The translations under genes were made by a program, and so were the position numbers. The notes under the pieces were generated by a model that had not been told where the DNA came from, ran no database searches, and saw only the letters and a list, made by a program, of their open reading frames with translations. A DNA stretch of 64,000 nucleotides from Firmicutes bacterium UBA2530 (GTDB lineage: Bacteria > Bacillota > Clostridia > Tissierellales > Sedimentibacteraceae): NCBI GenBank assembly GCA_002340985.1, contig DDNC01000023.1:10681-74680 (forward strand), written 5' to 3'. Positions 8,174 to 15,778 of the stretch are shown one piece after another (the first letter of the stretch is position 1; each line of letters begins with the position of its first letter).

Positions 8174-9391
8174 TTATTTTTCATATGGAACGCTTTTTAT
8201 TATATTTTCCTCAGATAATTTCTTTATTTCTTCATCTGTATATCCCAATTCTCTGAGAACCTCTTCATTGTTCTGTCCGATTAACGGTGCATCACATGCA
8301 CATTTAACATCTATTGTATTGAATTTAATGGGCGGCATTGCCATGTAGCATTTTGTTCCGTCACGATTTTCCACTTCACATACATAATTGTTTGCCAGAG
8401 CCTGCGGATCCTTAATTACATCCACCACATGCTGTATTTTTTCATGTGCGATATCTGAAGACGTTAGCTTCTTATCCATTTCATCCTGATTCCATTTTTT
8501 AAACTGCTGTGAGATTATCTCAATAAATTCAGGGGAATTAGCTCTCGCTGCCGGAGTAGTTGAATACTTTTCATTGCCTATTAAATCTTCTCTCTCAATT
8601 ACTCTGCAGAATTCGTCATAATATCTTTCATGCTCCAATATGCTGAGGAATATCCACTTTCCGTCTTTGCATTCATACGAATTTATAACCGGTGTATTTG
8701 CAGCCTTTCTTGTTTTCGGGTACTCATCTCCGTATTGGCTGGATGCAACTAATGAACTAAGATTCCATATTGCCTGGGCAAATAGTGAAACCATAACCTT
8801 TGCACCCTCACCTGTTTTCTGCTGGTTATAAAGAGCCGCTGCTATCCCTCCTGCCAAGCTGCATGAAGTGGTTGCGTCCCCAAAACCTATTGGCGGATTG
8901 ATTGTAGTTCCTCTCTCGGCAGCATCAAGCATTGCTCCGCTTCTTGCCCAGAATGCAACAGTGTCAAAGCCCGGATTGTCCTTTGCAGGACCATAGTCAC
9001 CAAATCCGTTTATCTGGGCCCATACAATTTTTGGGTATCTCTTATGAACACTTTCATAATCCAAGCCTAATTTTTCAAGAGCCTTGGTTCTGTAACTTGT
9101 TACAAACACATCTGCCGTTGACAAAAGCCTTTCCATAATTTCCATTCCCTTTTCTGACTTAAGGTCAATGGAAATGCCTCTTTTCTCCGAATTGTAGCAG
9201 CTGTAAAGAGGATTCCTGCCAAAGTCAGCCGGTGCGCCCATACCCGCACCTGTAGTTCTTCCCGGATCTCCCCAGAAAGGTTCAATCTTCAATACATCTG
9301 CTCCCCAGTCGGCAAGTATTCTTGCAGTTCCGGGTCCCGCTATGAAATATGTTAAATCGATAACCTTTACTCCTTCTAATGGTTTAAACAT
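8174..9391 (-). CDS. CaiB/BaiF-family (class III) CoA-transferase
   Basis: A 405-residue class III CoA-transferase, which moves CoA between carboxylic acids through an aspartyl anhydride. The N-terminal PLEGVKVIDLTYFIAGPG, the ADVLKIEP segment, and NPGFDTVAFWARSG with the conserved catalytic Asp are all present. It is located between a GntP permease and acd, so it probably activates the imported acid with CoA taken from the product acid. The layout resembles cai (carnitine) operons, but the transporter here is not of the CaiT type. Confidence 0.88.
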   Translation of the reverse strand: MFKPLEGVKVIDLTYFIAGPGTARILADWGADVLKIEPFWGDPGRTTGAGMGAPADFGRNPLYSCYNSEKRGISIDLKSEKGMEIMERLLSTADVFVTSYRTKALEKLGLDYESVHKRYPKIVWAQINGFGDYGPAKDNPGFDTVAFWARSGAMLDAAERGTTINPPIGFGDATTSCSLAGGIAAALYNQQKTGEGAKVMVSLFAQAIWNLSSLVASSQYGDEYPKTRKAANTPVINSYECKDGKWIFLSILEHERYYDEFCRVIEREDLIGNEKYSTTPAARANSPEFIEIISQQFKKWNQDEMDKKLTSSDIAHEKIQHVVDVIKDPQALANNYVCEVENRDGTKCYMAMPPIKFNTIDVKCACDAPLIGQNNEEVLRELGYTDEEIKKLSEENIIKSVPYEK

Positions 9392-9443
9392 TTTTACCTC
9401 CTGTAATATAATTATTATTTTTTAATCTGATATTGGATAGTTT

Positions 9444-10763
9444 TTACGGTAAGTAAGGGAACATAGTAAACAAAATAACTGCTACTATAGAGCCTATAAG
9501 CGGAGTAATAACTGTGAGCCAGAATACCAGTCCGTAGGCATCTTTGTGTGTTTCATTACATAAACCGTTTGTTACTGTAACTATGTATCCATTATGCGGC
9601 AATGAATCCAATGCTGCAGAAGATATACTCATTACTCTGTGTATTGCAGCTGCAGGAATTCCAAGTGCCAGATAAGAAGGTCCCAGCAATGGAGCTGCGA
9701 CTCCCAATCCTCCCGAAGCTGAACCGCATATACCTGCTATTACGGTAGTTCCGATTGCTATACCTACATAAGGAGGTCCCGGTATATTCATCATTGCATC
9801 TATTACCACAGGAAATGCCTTGCTGACCTGAACAACGGCTCCAAATCCAACTACTGCACATGTATTTGAAATTGAAACCACCGACTGCTTGCATGCCTCT
9901 CCAAGATTAAACATAATTTTAGTGTTATCCTGATACTTATTTAAAAGCAATATTACGGTAACAGAGCCTAAGAATACTCCGAACTCCAATGGAATCAGTG
10001 TTTTTCCACCAACCTTTATGTTTATGGCAAGAATTGTTACAATTAATGGCACCATTGCCAGTCCGCCGCTTGGATATGCTGCATCATCTCTAAATACATC
10101 CATTGGCTTAGCAACAAACCCTTCTCCTCTTTTCTTGGCATTATTAGCATACTTAATCAATACAAAGCTTCCAATCAACAAAATCACAGCAGAGCTTATA
10201 AAACCATTTACCGCACCTGCCATTAAATCTGTTCCTAAAGCTGCCGCAGGAACAGCATTCTGTATTTGCGGTGCACCCGGTGCAACCATAGCCCAGGTTG
10301 AACATCCAAATGTTAATGCCCCCGGAATGAATTTTCGCGGTATATCTGCCTGCTTAAATACTTCCAGGGCTATAGGGAAAACCGCAAAGCTTGCTACAAA
10401 TACGCTTACGCCTCCGTACGAGATTATACCGCAGGCCAGCGGGATGGATATAAGTGCCATATTTGGCCCAAAACGATTAATTATCATTCTGGCAATAGCC
10501 TTTGCACCATTGGTTACCTCGTATGCTTTTCCCATAATGGTACCGGTTAAGAATATTAAAAAGTAATTCTTAAAGAAGTTTACAAAGCCGGTCATATAAT
10601 TTACCTTCAATCCTTCATAAAGGTCGATACCGCCGGTTAATGCCACTATAATAGAACACATTAGCGCAACTACATAAATATTTACTCCACGCATTATTAA
10701 TACAATTAGCAGTGCAAGAGATACCAGTATGCCTAACATGCTAAACAGCGTTGCTACATCCAT
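9444..10763 (-). CDS. GntP-family organic acid permease
   Basis: A 439-residue integral membrane protein with about 12 hydrophobic segments. The sequence features AGICGSASGGLGVAAPL and AIHRVMSISSAALDSLPHNG are characteristic of the GntP family (gluconate, hydroxybutyrate and similar hydroxy acids by proton symport). It is the second gene of the operon, after crotonase. A short 3-hydroxy acid or crotonate-like substrate would suit the encoded enzymes; this is inference. Confidence 0.88.
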   Translation of the reverse strand: MDVATLFSMLGILVSLALLIVLIMRGVNIYVVALMCSIIVALTGGIDLYEGLKVNYMTGFVNFFKNYFLIFLTGTIMGKAYEVTNGAKAIARMIINRFGPNMALISIPLACGIISYGGVSVFVASFAVFPIALEVFKQADIPRKFIPGALTFGCSTWAMVAPGAPQIQNAVPAAALGTDLMAGAVNGFISSAVILLIGSFVLIKYANNAKKRGEGFVAKPMDVFRDDAAYPSGGLAMVPLIVTILAINIKVGGKTLIPLEFGVFLGSVTVILLLNKYQDNTKIMFNLGEACKQSVVSISNTCAVVGFGAVVQVSKAFPVVIDAMMNIPGPPYVGIAIGTTVIAGICGSASGGLGVAAPLLGPSYLALGIPAAAIHRVMSISSAALDSLPHNGYIVTVTNGLCNETHKDAYGLVFWLTVITPLIGSIVAVILFTMFPYLP

Positions 10764-10819
10764 ATTACACCTCTCAAAATATCTTTATTTAATTTTCAAA
10801 ATATAAAATTCCCAATTCC

Positions 10820-11617
10820 TTATTTTTTAAAAATAGCCGGTCTTTTTTGTACAAATGCTGACATTCCCTCATCCTTATCTTCAGTTCCGAACGATATGGC
10901 GGCAATATCTTTCTCAAGCTCAAGTCCGTTTGCCAAATCTATTTCCAGGCCTCTGTTTATTGCGGTCTTTGCAAAACCTATAGCAGAAGTGGAGTTTTTA
11001 AGAATCACTTCCATCATATTTTTTGCTTCGTTAAGCAGCTCTTCATGCTCTACAACCTTGTTCACTAATCCTATAGATAATGCTTCTTCAGCTTTTACCT
11101 GTCTTCCGGTATAAATCATTTCTTTGGAAATCCCGGAGCCTACCAACCTCGGCAGCCTCTGTGTTCCTCCAAAGCACGGAATAACACCCAACGCCACCTC
11201 CGGTTGACCAAAAACTGCCTTCGTAGATGCTATTCTTATGTCACAGCTTAAAGCTAATTCACATCCGCCACCTAAGGCATATCCATTTACGGCAGCAATA
11301 ACAGGCTTTTCTATGCATTCAATTTGATTGAATACTCCTTGAGCAAAATCCGCATATTTTCTGCCTTCAATACTTTTATATGACTGCATCTGTACAATAT
11401 CAGCCCCGGCTACAAATCCCTTGCCTTCTCCGGTTATTATAATTCCTCTTACAGATCCATCCTCTTTGACACATTCAAATATTTCACTAAGCTCATTTAA
11501 GGTGTCATTGTTTAATGCATTAAGCGCTTTCGGTCTGTTCATCTTTACAAGAGCAATCTCACCATCCAGCGTTAAATTGATGTTAATTAATTTACTTGCT
11601 AATTCTGATAATAGCAT
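10820..11617 (-). CDS. Crotonase-type enoyl-CoA hydratase (3-hydroxyacyl-CoA dehydratase)
   Basis: A 265-residue crotonase-fold enzyme. The oxyanion-hole motif KGFVAGADI and the two acid residues expected in true hydratases are present: one in GGGCELAL and one in GQPEVALGVIP. It should interconvert 3-hydroxyacyl-CoA and enoyl-CoA, feeding the dehydrogenase downstream. It is the first gene of the operon; GGGAGG precedes the ATG and a sigma-54 promoter lies about 60 bp upstream. Substrate chain length is not determined; crotonyl-CoA is the simplest guess. Confidence 0.9.
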   Translation of the reverse strand: MLLSELASKLININLTLDGEIALVKMNRPKALNALNNDTLNELSEIFECVKEDGSVRGIIITGEGKGFVAGADIVQMQSYKSIEGRKYADFAQGVFNQIECIEKPVIAAVNGYALGGGCELALSCDIRIASTKAVFGQPEVALGVIPCFGGTQRLPRLVGSGISKEMIYTGRQVKAEEALSIGLVNKVVEHEELLNEAKNMMEVILKNSTSAIGFAKTAINRGLEIDLANGLELEKDIAAISFGTEDKDEGMSAFVQKRPAIFKK

Positions 11618-11674
11618 AACATCCTCCCATGATAATATTTATCTATCTCGGCCTTGTTAGATAATTAATTAACA

Positions 11675-11691
11675 AGCATAAACCGTGCCAA
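11675..11691 (-). promoter_or_regulatory. Sigma-54 (-24/-12) promoter of the crt-etfA operon
   Basis: The minus strand reads TTGGCACGGTTTATGCT, with GG and GC exactly ten bases apart, an almost perfect match to the sigma-54 consensus. It is the only such match I found in the 485-bp gap 11618-12102. The rest of that gap is AT-rich and contains an inverted repeat (11823-11860), two ATTGCAAAT copies near 11870-11890, and the terminator of the next gene. Confidence 0.88.
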
Positions 11692-11822
11692 CTTGCTCCG
11701 ATACTTCTGAAATTACTTACTTTATAATTCCGTACATCTTTAATTTTCAATCAAATCAAAAAATATTTTTATTTTTCTGCACTTGCAAAATTATTAAAGC
11801 GCCCATCTAATCAATAAAAATC

Positions 11823-11860
11823 TGTCTCAAATAAGATACGCATGTTTATTATTTGAGACA
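11823..11860. promoter_or_regulatory. Inverted repeat, candidate enhancer site for a sigma-54 activator
   Basis: Perfect 12-bp arms TGTCTCAAATAA and TTATTTGAGACA are separated by 14 bp. The centre is about 160 bp upstream of the -24/-12 promoter, the usual distance for an activator binding site. Neither strand has a T run after it, so it is not a terminator. Which protein binds is unknown; the PAS activator at 3447-4859 is the candidate. Confidence 0.6.
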
Positions 11861-12023
11861 ATGTCACTCATTGCAAATTATCTATATTGCAAATATCTTT
11901 TAAATTTGAACGCTCATGTATGTTAAAAATATATCTATTTCTATTGTACCAATTTCAGAGAAATACGTTTACTCAATATCCTTTATACTAAAAAACAAAA
12001 ATTGCAGTCTCAAAATATATACA

Positions 12024-12085
12024 CAAAAAAATGCTCCCCCATAGTAATCAGTTTTATTTCTACTGTCTACTGTAAGGAGGAGCAT
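12024..12085 (-). terminator. Terminator of the DUF362 gene
   Basis: On the minus strand, ATGCTCC just after the stop codon pairs with GGAGCAT about 45 bases later, followed by seven T. The loop is long, so the structure is less certain than the simple hairpins in this window. Confidence 0.65.
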
Positions 12086-12102
12086 ATTAAATATGCTTTA
12101 TC

Positions 12103-13209
12103 CTAAATTGTAATAAGCTCGTATTCTCTTCTTCCCAAATTCAGTTTAACCGCATGATCTATTGCTGATTTCCAGTCTGTTTCGGGACTTACAGCAGTGA
12201 AATGGTCATGATGCCTGTGCATGTGCTTTGCAAGAAGGCTGCCTTCAACCGCAGGCTGGTTATTCACCGCATCGGCACATGCCACGTCAAGAGCCACAGG
12301 ATCAAAGGAAGCTAACATTCCTACATTAGGAACAATGGGAATATCATTTTCACTATGGCAGTCACAGTACGGGGACACATCAATTACAAGGCTGATGTGG
12401 AAATGAGGTCTTCCCCGAAGCACTGCAGCCGTGTATTCCGCCATCTTTTTATTCAGTATATCATTAGACTCATCTGACGCGGATTTAACTGCGTCAACAG
12501 GACAGACTCCTATGCACCTTCCGCAGCCGACGCATTTTTCGTGGTCTATAAGCGCCTTTTTGTCAGTAAGAGTAATTGCACCGTGAGCACAATTTCTGGC
12601 ACATGCTCCACAGCCTATGCACATCCGCTGAGAAACCCGAGGCTTACCACTGCTGTGCATCTCCATCTTGCCTGCACGAGAACCGCAGCCCATTCCTATA
12701 TTTTTAATTGCTCCTCCGAAGCCTGTCAGCTCATGGCCCTTGAAATGATTGAGAGAAATAAATACATCCGCATCCATAACGGCACGGCCTATCTTTGCTT
12801 CCTTCACATATTCTCCGTCCTCCACGGGAATTAGCGCTTCATCAGTACCCTTCAATCCATCCGCTATTATAACATGGCAGCCTGTTGAGAACGGTGAAAA
12901 TCCATTGACATAGGCTGAATCAAGGTGATCCAGAGCATTCTTTCTTCCTCCCACGTACAGCGTGTTGCAGTCTGTAAGAAACGGCTTTCCACCCAGCTCC
13001 TTAACAATATCAACCACTGTCTTTGCATAATTAGGACGAAGATACGCCAGGTTTCCGGGTTCTCCGAAATGAATTTTAACAGCGGTATATTTCCTTTCGA
13101 AATCTATATCTCCTATTCTCGCTGTTTTAATGAGCCTGCTGAGTTTCTGCTGCAGATTTTCCTTCGAAGTCGTATGCATATTTGTAAAATATACCTTTGA
13201 TTTTTCCAT
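12103..13209 (-). CDS. DUF362 protein with two 4Fe-4S clusters
   Basis: A 368-residue cytoplasmic protein with a DUF362 body (about 10-190 and 255-340) and an inserted ferredoxin module. The module has two CxxCxxCxxxC motifs, CIGCGACARNC and CVGCGRCIGVC, so it should carry two [4Fe-4S] clusters. The conserved FKGHELTGFGGAIKNIGMGCGSRAGK segment of the family is intact. An electron-transfer role is likely; no specific reaction is established that I know of for these clostridial members. It is monocistronic, with AGGAGG before the ATG. Confidence 0.85.
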   Translation of the reverse strand: MEKSKVYFTNMHTTSKENLQQKLSRLIKTARIGDIDFERKYTAVKIHFGEPGNLAYLRPNYAKTVVDIVKELGGKPFLTDCNTLYVGGRKNALDHLDSAYVNGFSPFSTGCHVIIADGLKGTDEALIPVEDGEYVKEAKIGRAVMDADVFISLNHFKGHELTGFGGAIKNIGMGCGSRAGKMEMHSSGKPRVSQRMCIGCGACARNCAHGAITLTDKKALIDHEKCVGCGRCIGVCPVDAVKSASDESNDILNKKMAEYTAAVLRGRPHFHISLVIDVSPYCDCHSENDIPIVPNVGMLASFDPVALDVACADAVNNQPAVEGSLLAKHMHRHHDHFTAVSPETDWKSAIDHAVKLNLGRREYELITI

Positions 13210-13326
13210 ATAATCCTCCTGTTGTTTCTATAATAACGGCAGCATCTATATATCGGCCGCGTAGGTTTCAATACCTTTGATTATAAGTGATTATACAACA
13301 CTTGTCAAAATAAAAGCCTTTTAATA

Positions 13327-14562
13327 CTAATATTGTCTCTTTATATGGAAATTATCTTTTCTCAAAAGCTCAATTATGTGCTGTATGTGATTTTCACCGT
13401 TTGTTTCAACAGTTACTTCCAGCTGTACATTCATATATCTGTCTGTTGCCTTAAACTGGTTGTGGTCAAGCTTTACAACATTTGCACGGCTGTCCGCAAG
13501 TATTTGAGAAATACGCATAAGCTGACCTGGCGTATCCGGAAGATCCACTGAAAAGCAGAATATCCTCCCTCTCGAAACCAATCCTTTATTTATAAGTGAA
13601 GAAATGGTCAGGACGTCAATATTTCCTCCGCTGATTACACATGCTACCTTCTTATTTTTAATATTTAATTTTTTTAAAGCAGCAAGAGGCAAAATTCCTG
13701 ATGTTTCCGCAATAAACTTGTGTTTTTCAACGAGCATGAGCAAGGCTTCGGTCATATCCTCCTCAGTTACTTCAATTATTCCGTCAACATACCTGTTCAC
13801 TATGCTGTAGGTTAATTCCCCTGGTCTTTTGACAGCAACCCCCTCTGCTGTTGTCCGACAGCAATCAAGTTCAACTATTCTTCCTTCGCCGAGTGATGTC
13901 TTCATTGTCAATGCGCCTGAAGGCTCTACTCCTGTTACACGTATAGACGGCTTGATGGTTTTTGCAATGAGAGCTATACCGCTTATCAATCCTCCTCCTC
14001 CCACAGGAACAAGAATTTCATCCACATCCCGAAGCTCTTCAATTATCTCAAGCCCCACCGTACCTTGTCCACATATTACATCATAATCATCAAATGCATG
14101 GACATATGTATATCCGTTTTCTTCAGACAATCTCAATGCTTCTCTGCATGATTCATCATATACATTTCCGTGTATCACGACTTCTGACCCGTAAGCACGT
14201 GTTCCTTCAATCTTTATGAGCGGAGTAACCGTAGGCATCACTATGACTGATTTAATACCGGCTCTTTTAGAAGACAGAGCAACTCCCTGTGCATGATTTC
14301 CTGCAGAAGATGTCACAACTCCCCTCTCCCTTTCCTCAACTGACAAATTAGCAATTTTGTTAAACGCGCCTCTAACTTTAAATGACCCTGTTACCTGCAG
14401 ATTCTCAGGCTTCATATATACGCTGTTCCCGCATTCCCTGCTAAAAAATTCGCTGTATACTAAATTCGTTTTTTTTATTGTCCCTTCAAGATTTTTTGCT
14501 GCCTGTCTTACCTTTTCTTCATGATCCATACCTTCATATTCAAATAAGTTTGTTTTCAACAC
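13327..14562 (-). CDS. ilvA: Threonine ammonia-lyase with C-terminal ACT domain
   Basis: A 411-residue PLP enzyme that deaminates threonine to 2-oxobutyrate, the first step to isoleucine. TGSFKVRGAFNK holds the PLP lysine, SAGNHAQGVA the phosphate-side loop, and PVGGGGLISG the glycine loop. Residues 330-410 form one ACT domain (VDLPDTPGQLM), the allosteric module. The GTG start is five bases after AGGAGG. An isoleucine T-box precedes the gene, so it is a biosynthetic enzyme repressed when isoleucyl-tRNA is charged rather than a purely catabolic one. Confidence 0.93.
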   Translation of the reverse strand: MLKTNLFEYEGMDHEEKVRQAAKNLEGTIKKTNLVYSEFFSRECGNSVYMKPENLQVTGSFKVRGAFNKIANLSVEERERGVVTSSAGNHAQGVALSSKRAGIKSVIVMPTVTPLIKIEGTRAYGSEVVIHGNVYDESCREALRLSEENGYTYVHAFDDYDVICGQGTVGLEIIEELRDVDEILVPVGGGGLISGIALIAKTIKPSIRVTGVEPSGALTMKTSLGEGRIVELDCCRTTAEGVAVKRPGELTYSIVNRYVDGIIEVTEEDMTEALLMLVEKHKFIAETSGILPLAALKKLNIKNKKVACVISGGNIDVLTISSLINKGLVSRGRIFCFSVDLPDTPGQLMRISQILADSRANVVKLDHNQFKATDRYMNVQLEVTVETNGENHIQHIIELLRKDNFHIKRQY

Positions 14563-14683
14563 CTTTTCCTCCTGTAATGCAAATCACCGTCTCGACATTA
14601 ACCACCTCATTTACACAATCTTGTATGGGGTTAGGGCTTTGCAGTCTCACTAACCAAAGTATTTGCTCCCGCTGGTTGCATAC

Positions 14684-14928
14684 AAAAAGCGGGAACTCTC
14701 AAAAGGACGAGAATTCCCGCGGTACCACCTTAATTGTGAAAAACACCTCTTATCTGTTCAAATAAACATAGGCATTATAACGCTGCCATACGCTTCCTCT
14801 TACTTTATATTTCAGAGAAGTTCTCAAGAGTGATTCATGAATATCTATACCGCTGTTTCTCACCACCCAACAGCTCTCTGACGGCAATCGATACGCACCT
14901 GTCTCCATCAACGAAACGATTTTAAATT
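14684..14928 (-). ncRNA. T-box leader, isoleucine specifier (ATC)
   Basis: On the minus strand the leader contains a Stem I with GAGAGCTG and GGTGAGAAACAGC, then GAATCACTCTTGAG. Aligned with the well-known glyQS T-box, the triplet before the conserved A is ATC (complement of 14832-14834), an isoleucine codon. The antiterminator AAGGTGGTACCGCGG lies at 14719-14733; its TGGT would pair with the ACCA end of tRNA-Ile. It overlaps a terminator hairpin GCGGGAA...TTCCCGC followed by TTTTT (14684-14720). The remaining 14563-14683 is ordinary leader up to ilvA. Confidence 0.92.
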
Positions 14929-14935
14929 AGTGATA

Positions 14936-14964
14936 ATTCTATTACTAACTGTTATCTTTGTCAA
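14936..14964 (-). promoter_or_regulatory. SigA-type promoter of the ilvA T-box transcript
   Basis: TTGACA, a 17-bp spacer and TAGAAT on the minus strand. The -35 box lies inside the last codons of the upstream yedK gene, so ilvA has its own promoter although the two genes run in the same direction. Confidence 0.75.
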
Positions 14965-15586
14965 GAGAAATTTGACCACCAAGAATTAATTTATCTGAAT
15001 AAATAAGCTCAGCTTTATTGCCTAAAATCAATGCATTTATATTTTCTCCCTCAAGCCACCTTTCTGCTTCCAACTTTGTAAAAATTAAAGGCATTCTGTC
15101 GTGTATTCCATCCATGTATTCATTGGCCTTTACTGTAATAATAACATATGAAAGCTGCTCACTTGCCCTTTCAAACAGGCTGAGCTGCCGTGATTCATCA
15201 TAAAATATATCATAAAGCCCTGCCATATATATAATTGAATCTGTCTTCTTGAATAAATATTTATTCTTATGTCCTTTTCCTGAAGCTTTTTTATCCCATT
15301 CAAAAAAACCTGATGCCGGTATAATGCATCTGTGTGAATTGACAAGCCTCTTAAACATTATCCTGTCGTGCAAGCTTTCCGCCCTTGCATTTATAACCAC
15401 GCCTTTATAGTTCAGCTTTGGAAATCCCCACTTCGCCAATGAAACACCCTGCCCTGTTATTATTGGAGTAATCATAGAAGGACAAATCTCTGCAGTGTTT
15501 ATATCCCCATACAAATCCTTATCTAATTCACTGACAATTTTATCAATTTCTTTATCCTTTATATCAAAATAATATCTTCCGCACAT
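14945..15586 (-). CDS. yedK: SRAP-family abasic-site processing protein (YedK/HMCES)
   Basis: This 213-residue protein begins MCGRY, where Cys2 is the residue that forms a thiazolidine crosslink with abasic sites in single-stranded DNA once the Met is removed. For that reason I start at 15586 rather than at an upstream in-frame Met; GAGGTGG lies at the right distance. Other conserved motifs are present: INARAES, IPASGFFEW and HDRMPLI. It protects replication forks from abasic lesions. A fragment of the same 5' end recurs at 17922-18003. Confidence 0.92.
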   Translation of the reverse strand: MCGRYYFDIKDKEIDKIVSELDKDLYGDINTAEICPSMITPIITGQGVSLAKWGFPKLNYKGVVINARAESLHDRIMFKRLVNSHRCIIPASGFFEWDKKASGKGHKNKYLFKKTDSIIYMAGLYDIFYDESRQLSLFERASEQLSYVIITVKANEYMDGIHDRMPLIFTKLEAERWLEGENINALILGNKAELIYSDKLILGGQISLDKDNS

Positions 15587-15637
15587 GCTACCACCTCTAT
15601 GCAATTATATCACACTTCAGTAAATAAAATCACCTGC

Positions 15638-15688
15638 TTCTTAAGTTGGAGTTTGTATATGACAAGCTGGATAGAGGAATGGCAGTAA
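15638..15688 (+). pseudogene. Remnant of the 3' end of an acetyltransferase gene
   Basis: The stretch resembles 18474-18521 in the intact acetyltransferase gene: CTTAAG, then TTTGTAT, TGGATAGA and TGGCA occur in the same order and spacing, about three quarters identical over 44 bases. The preserved frame reads KLEFVYDKLD against KLGFVFDDWI. It lies directly upstream of yedK and mirrors the yedK fragment next to the intact acetyltransferase gene. Confidence 0.6.
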
Positions 15689-15700
15689 GAAAAGGAACAG

Positions 15701-15757
15701 AAAAAAACGAACTCCGTGTACGACCCTTGCAAAAGCTACAGGGTGAACCTGGAGTTC
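15701..15757 (-). terminator. Terminator of the flagellin gene
   Basis: On the minus strand GAACTCC pairs with GGAGTTC, an inner CCCTGTAGC/GCAAGGG region adds pairing, and a run of seven T follows. It begins about 20 bp after the flagellin stop codon. Confidence 0.8.
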
Positions 15758-15778
15758 ATTATATTATTTGGCTTAAAT

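Noticed and set aside
13317..13332. A fourth repeat copy suggested by TAATACTAATATTG at the end of ilvA
   Set aside because: Only about 12 bases match the repeat start; none of the later conserved blocks follows.
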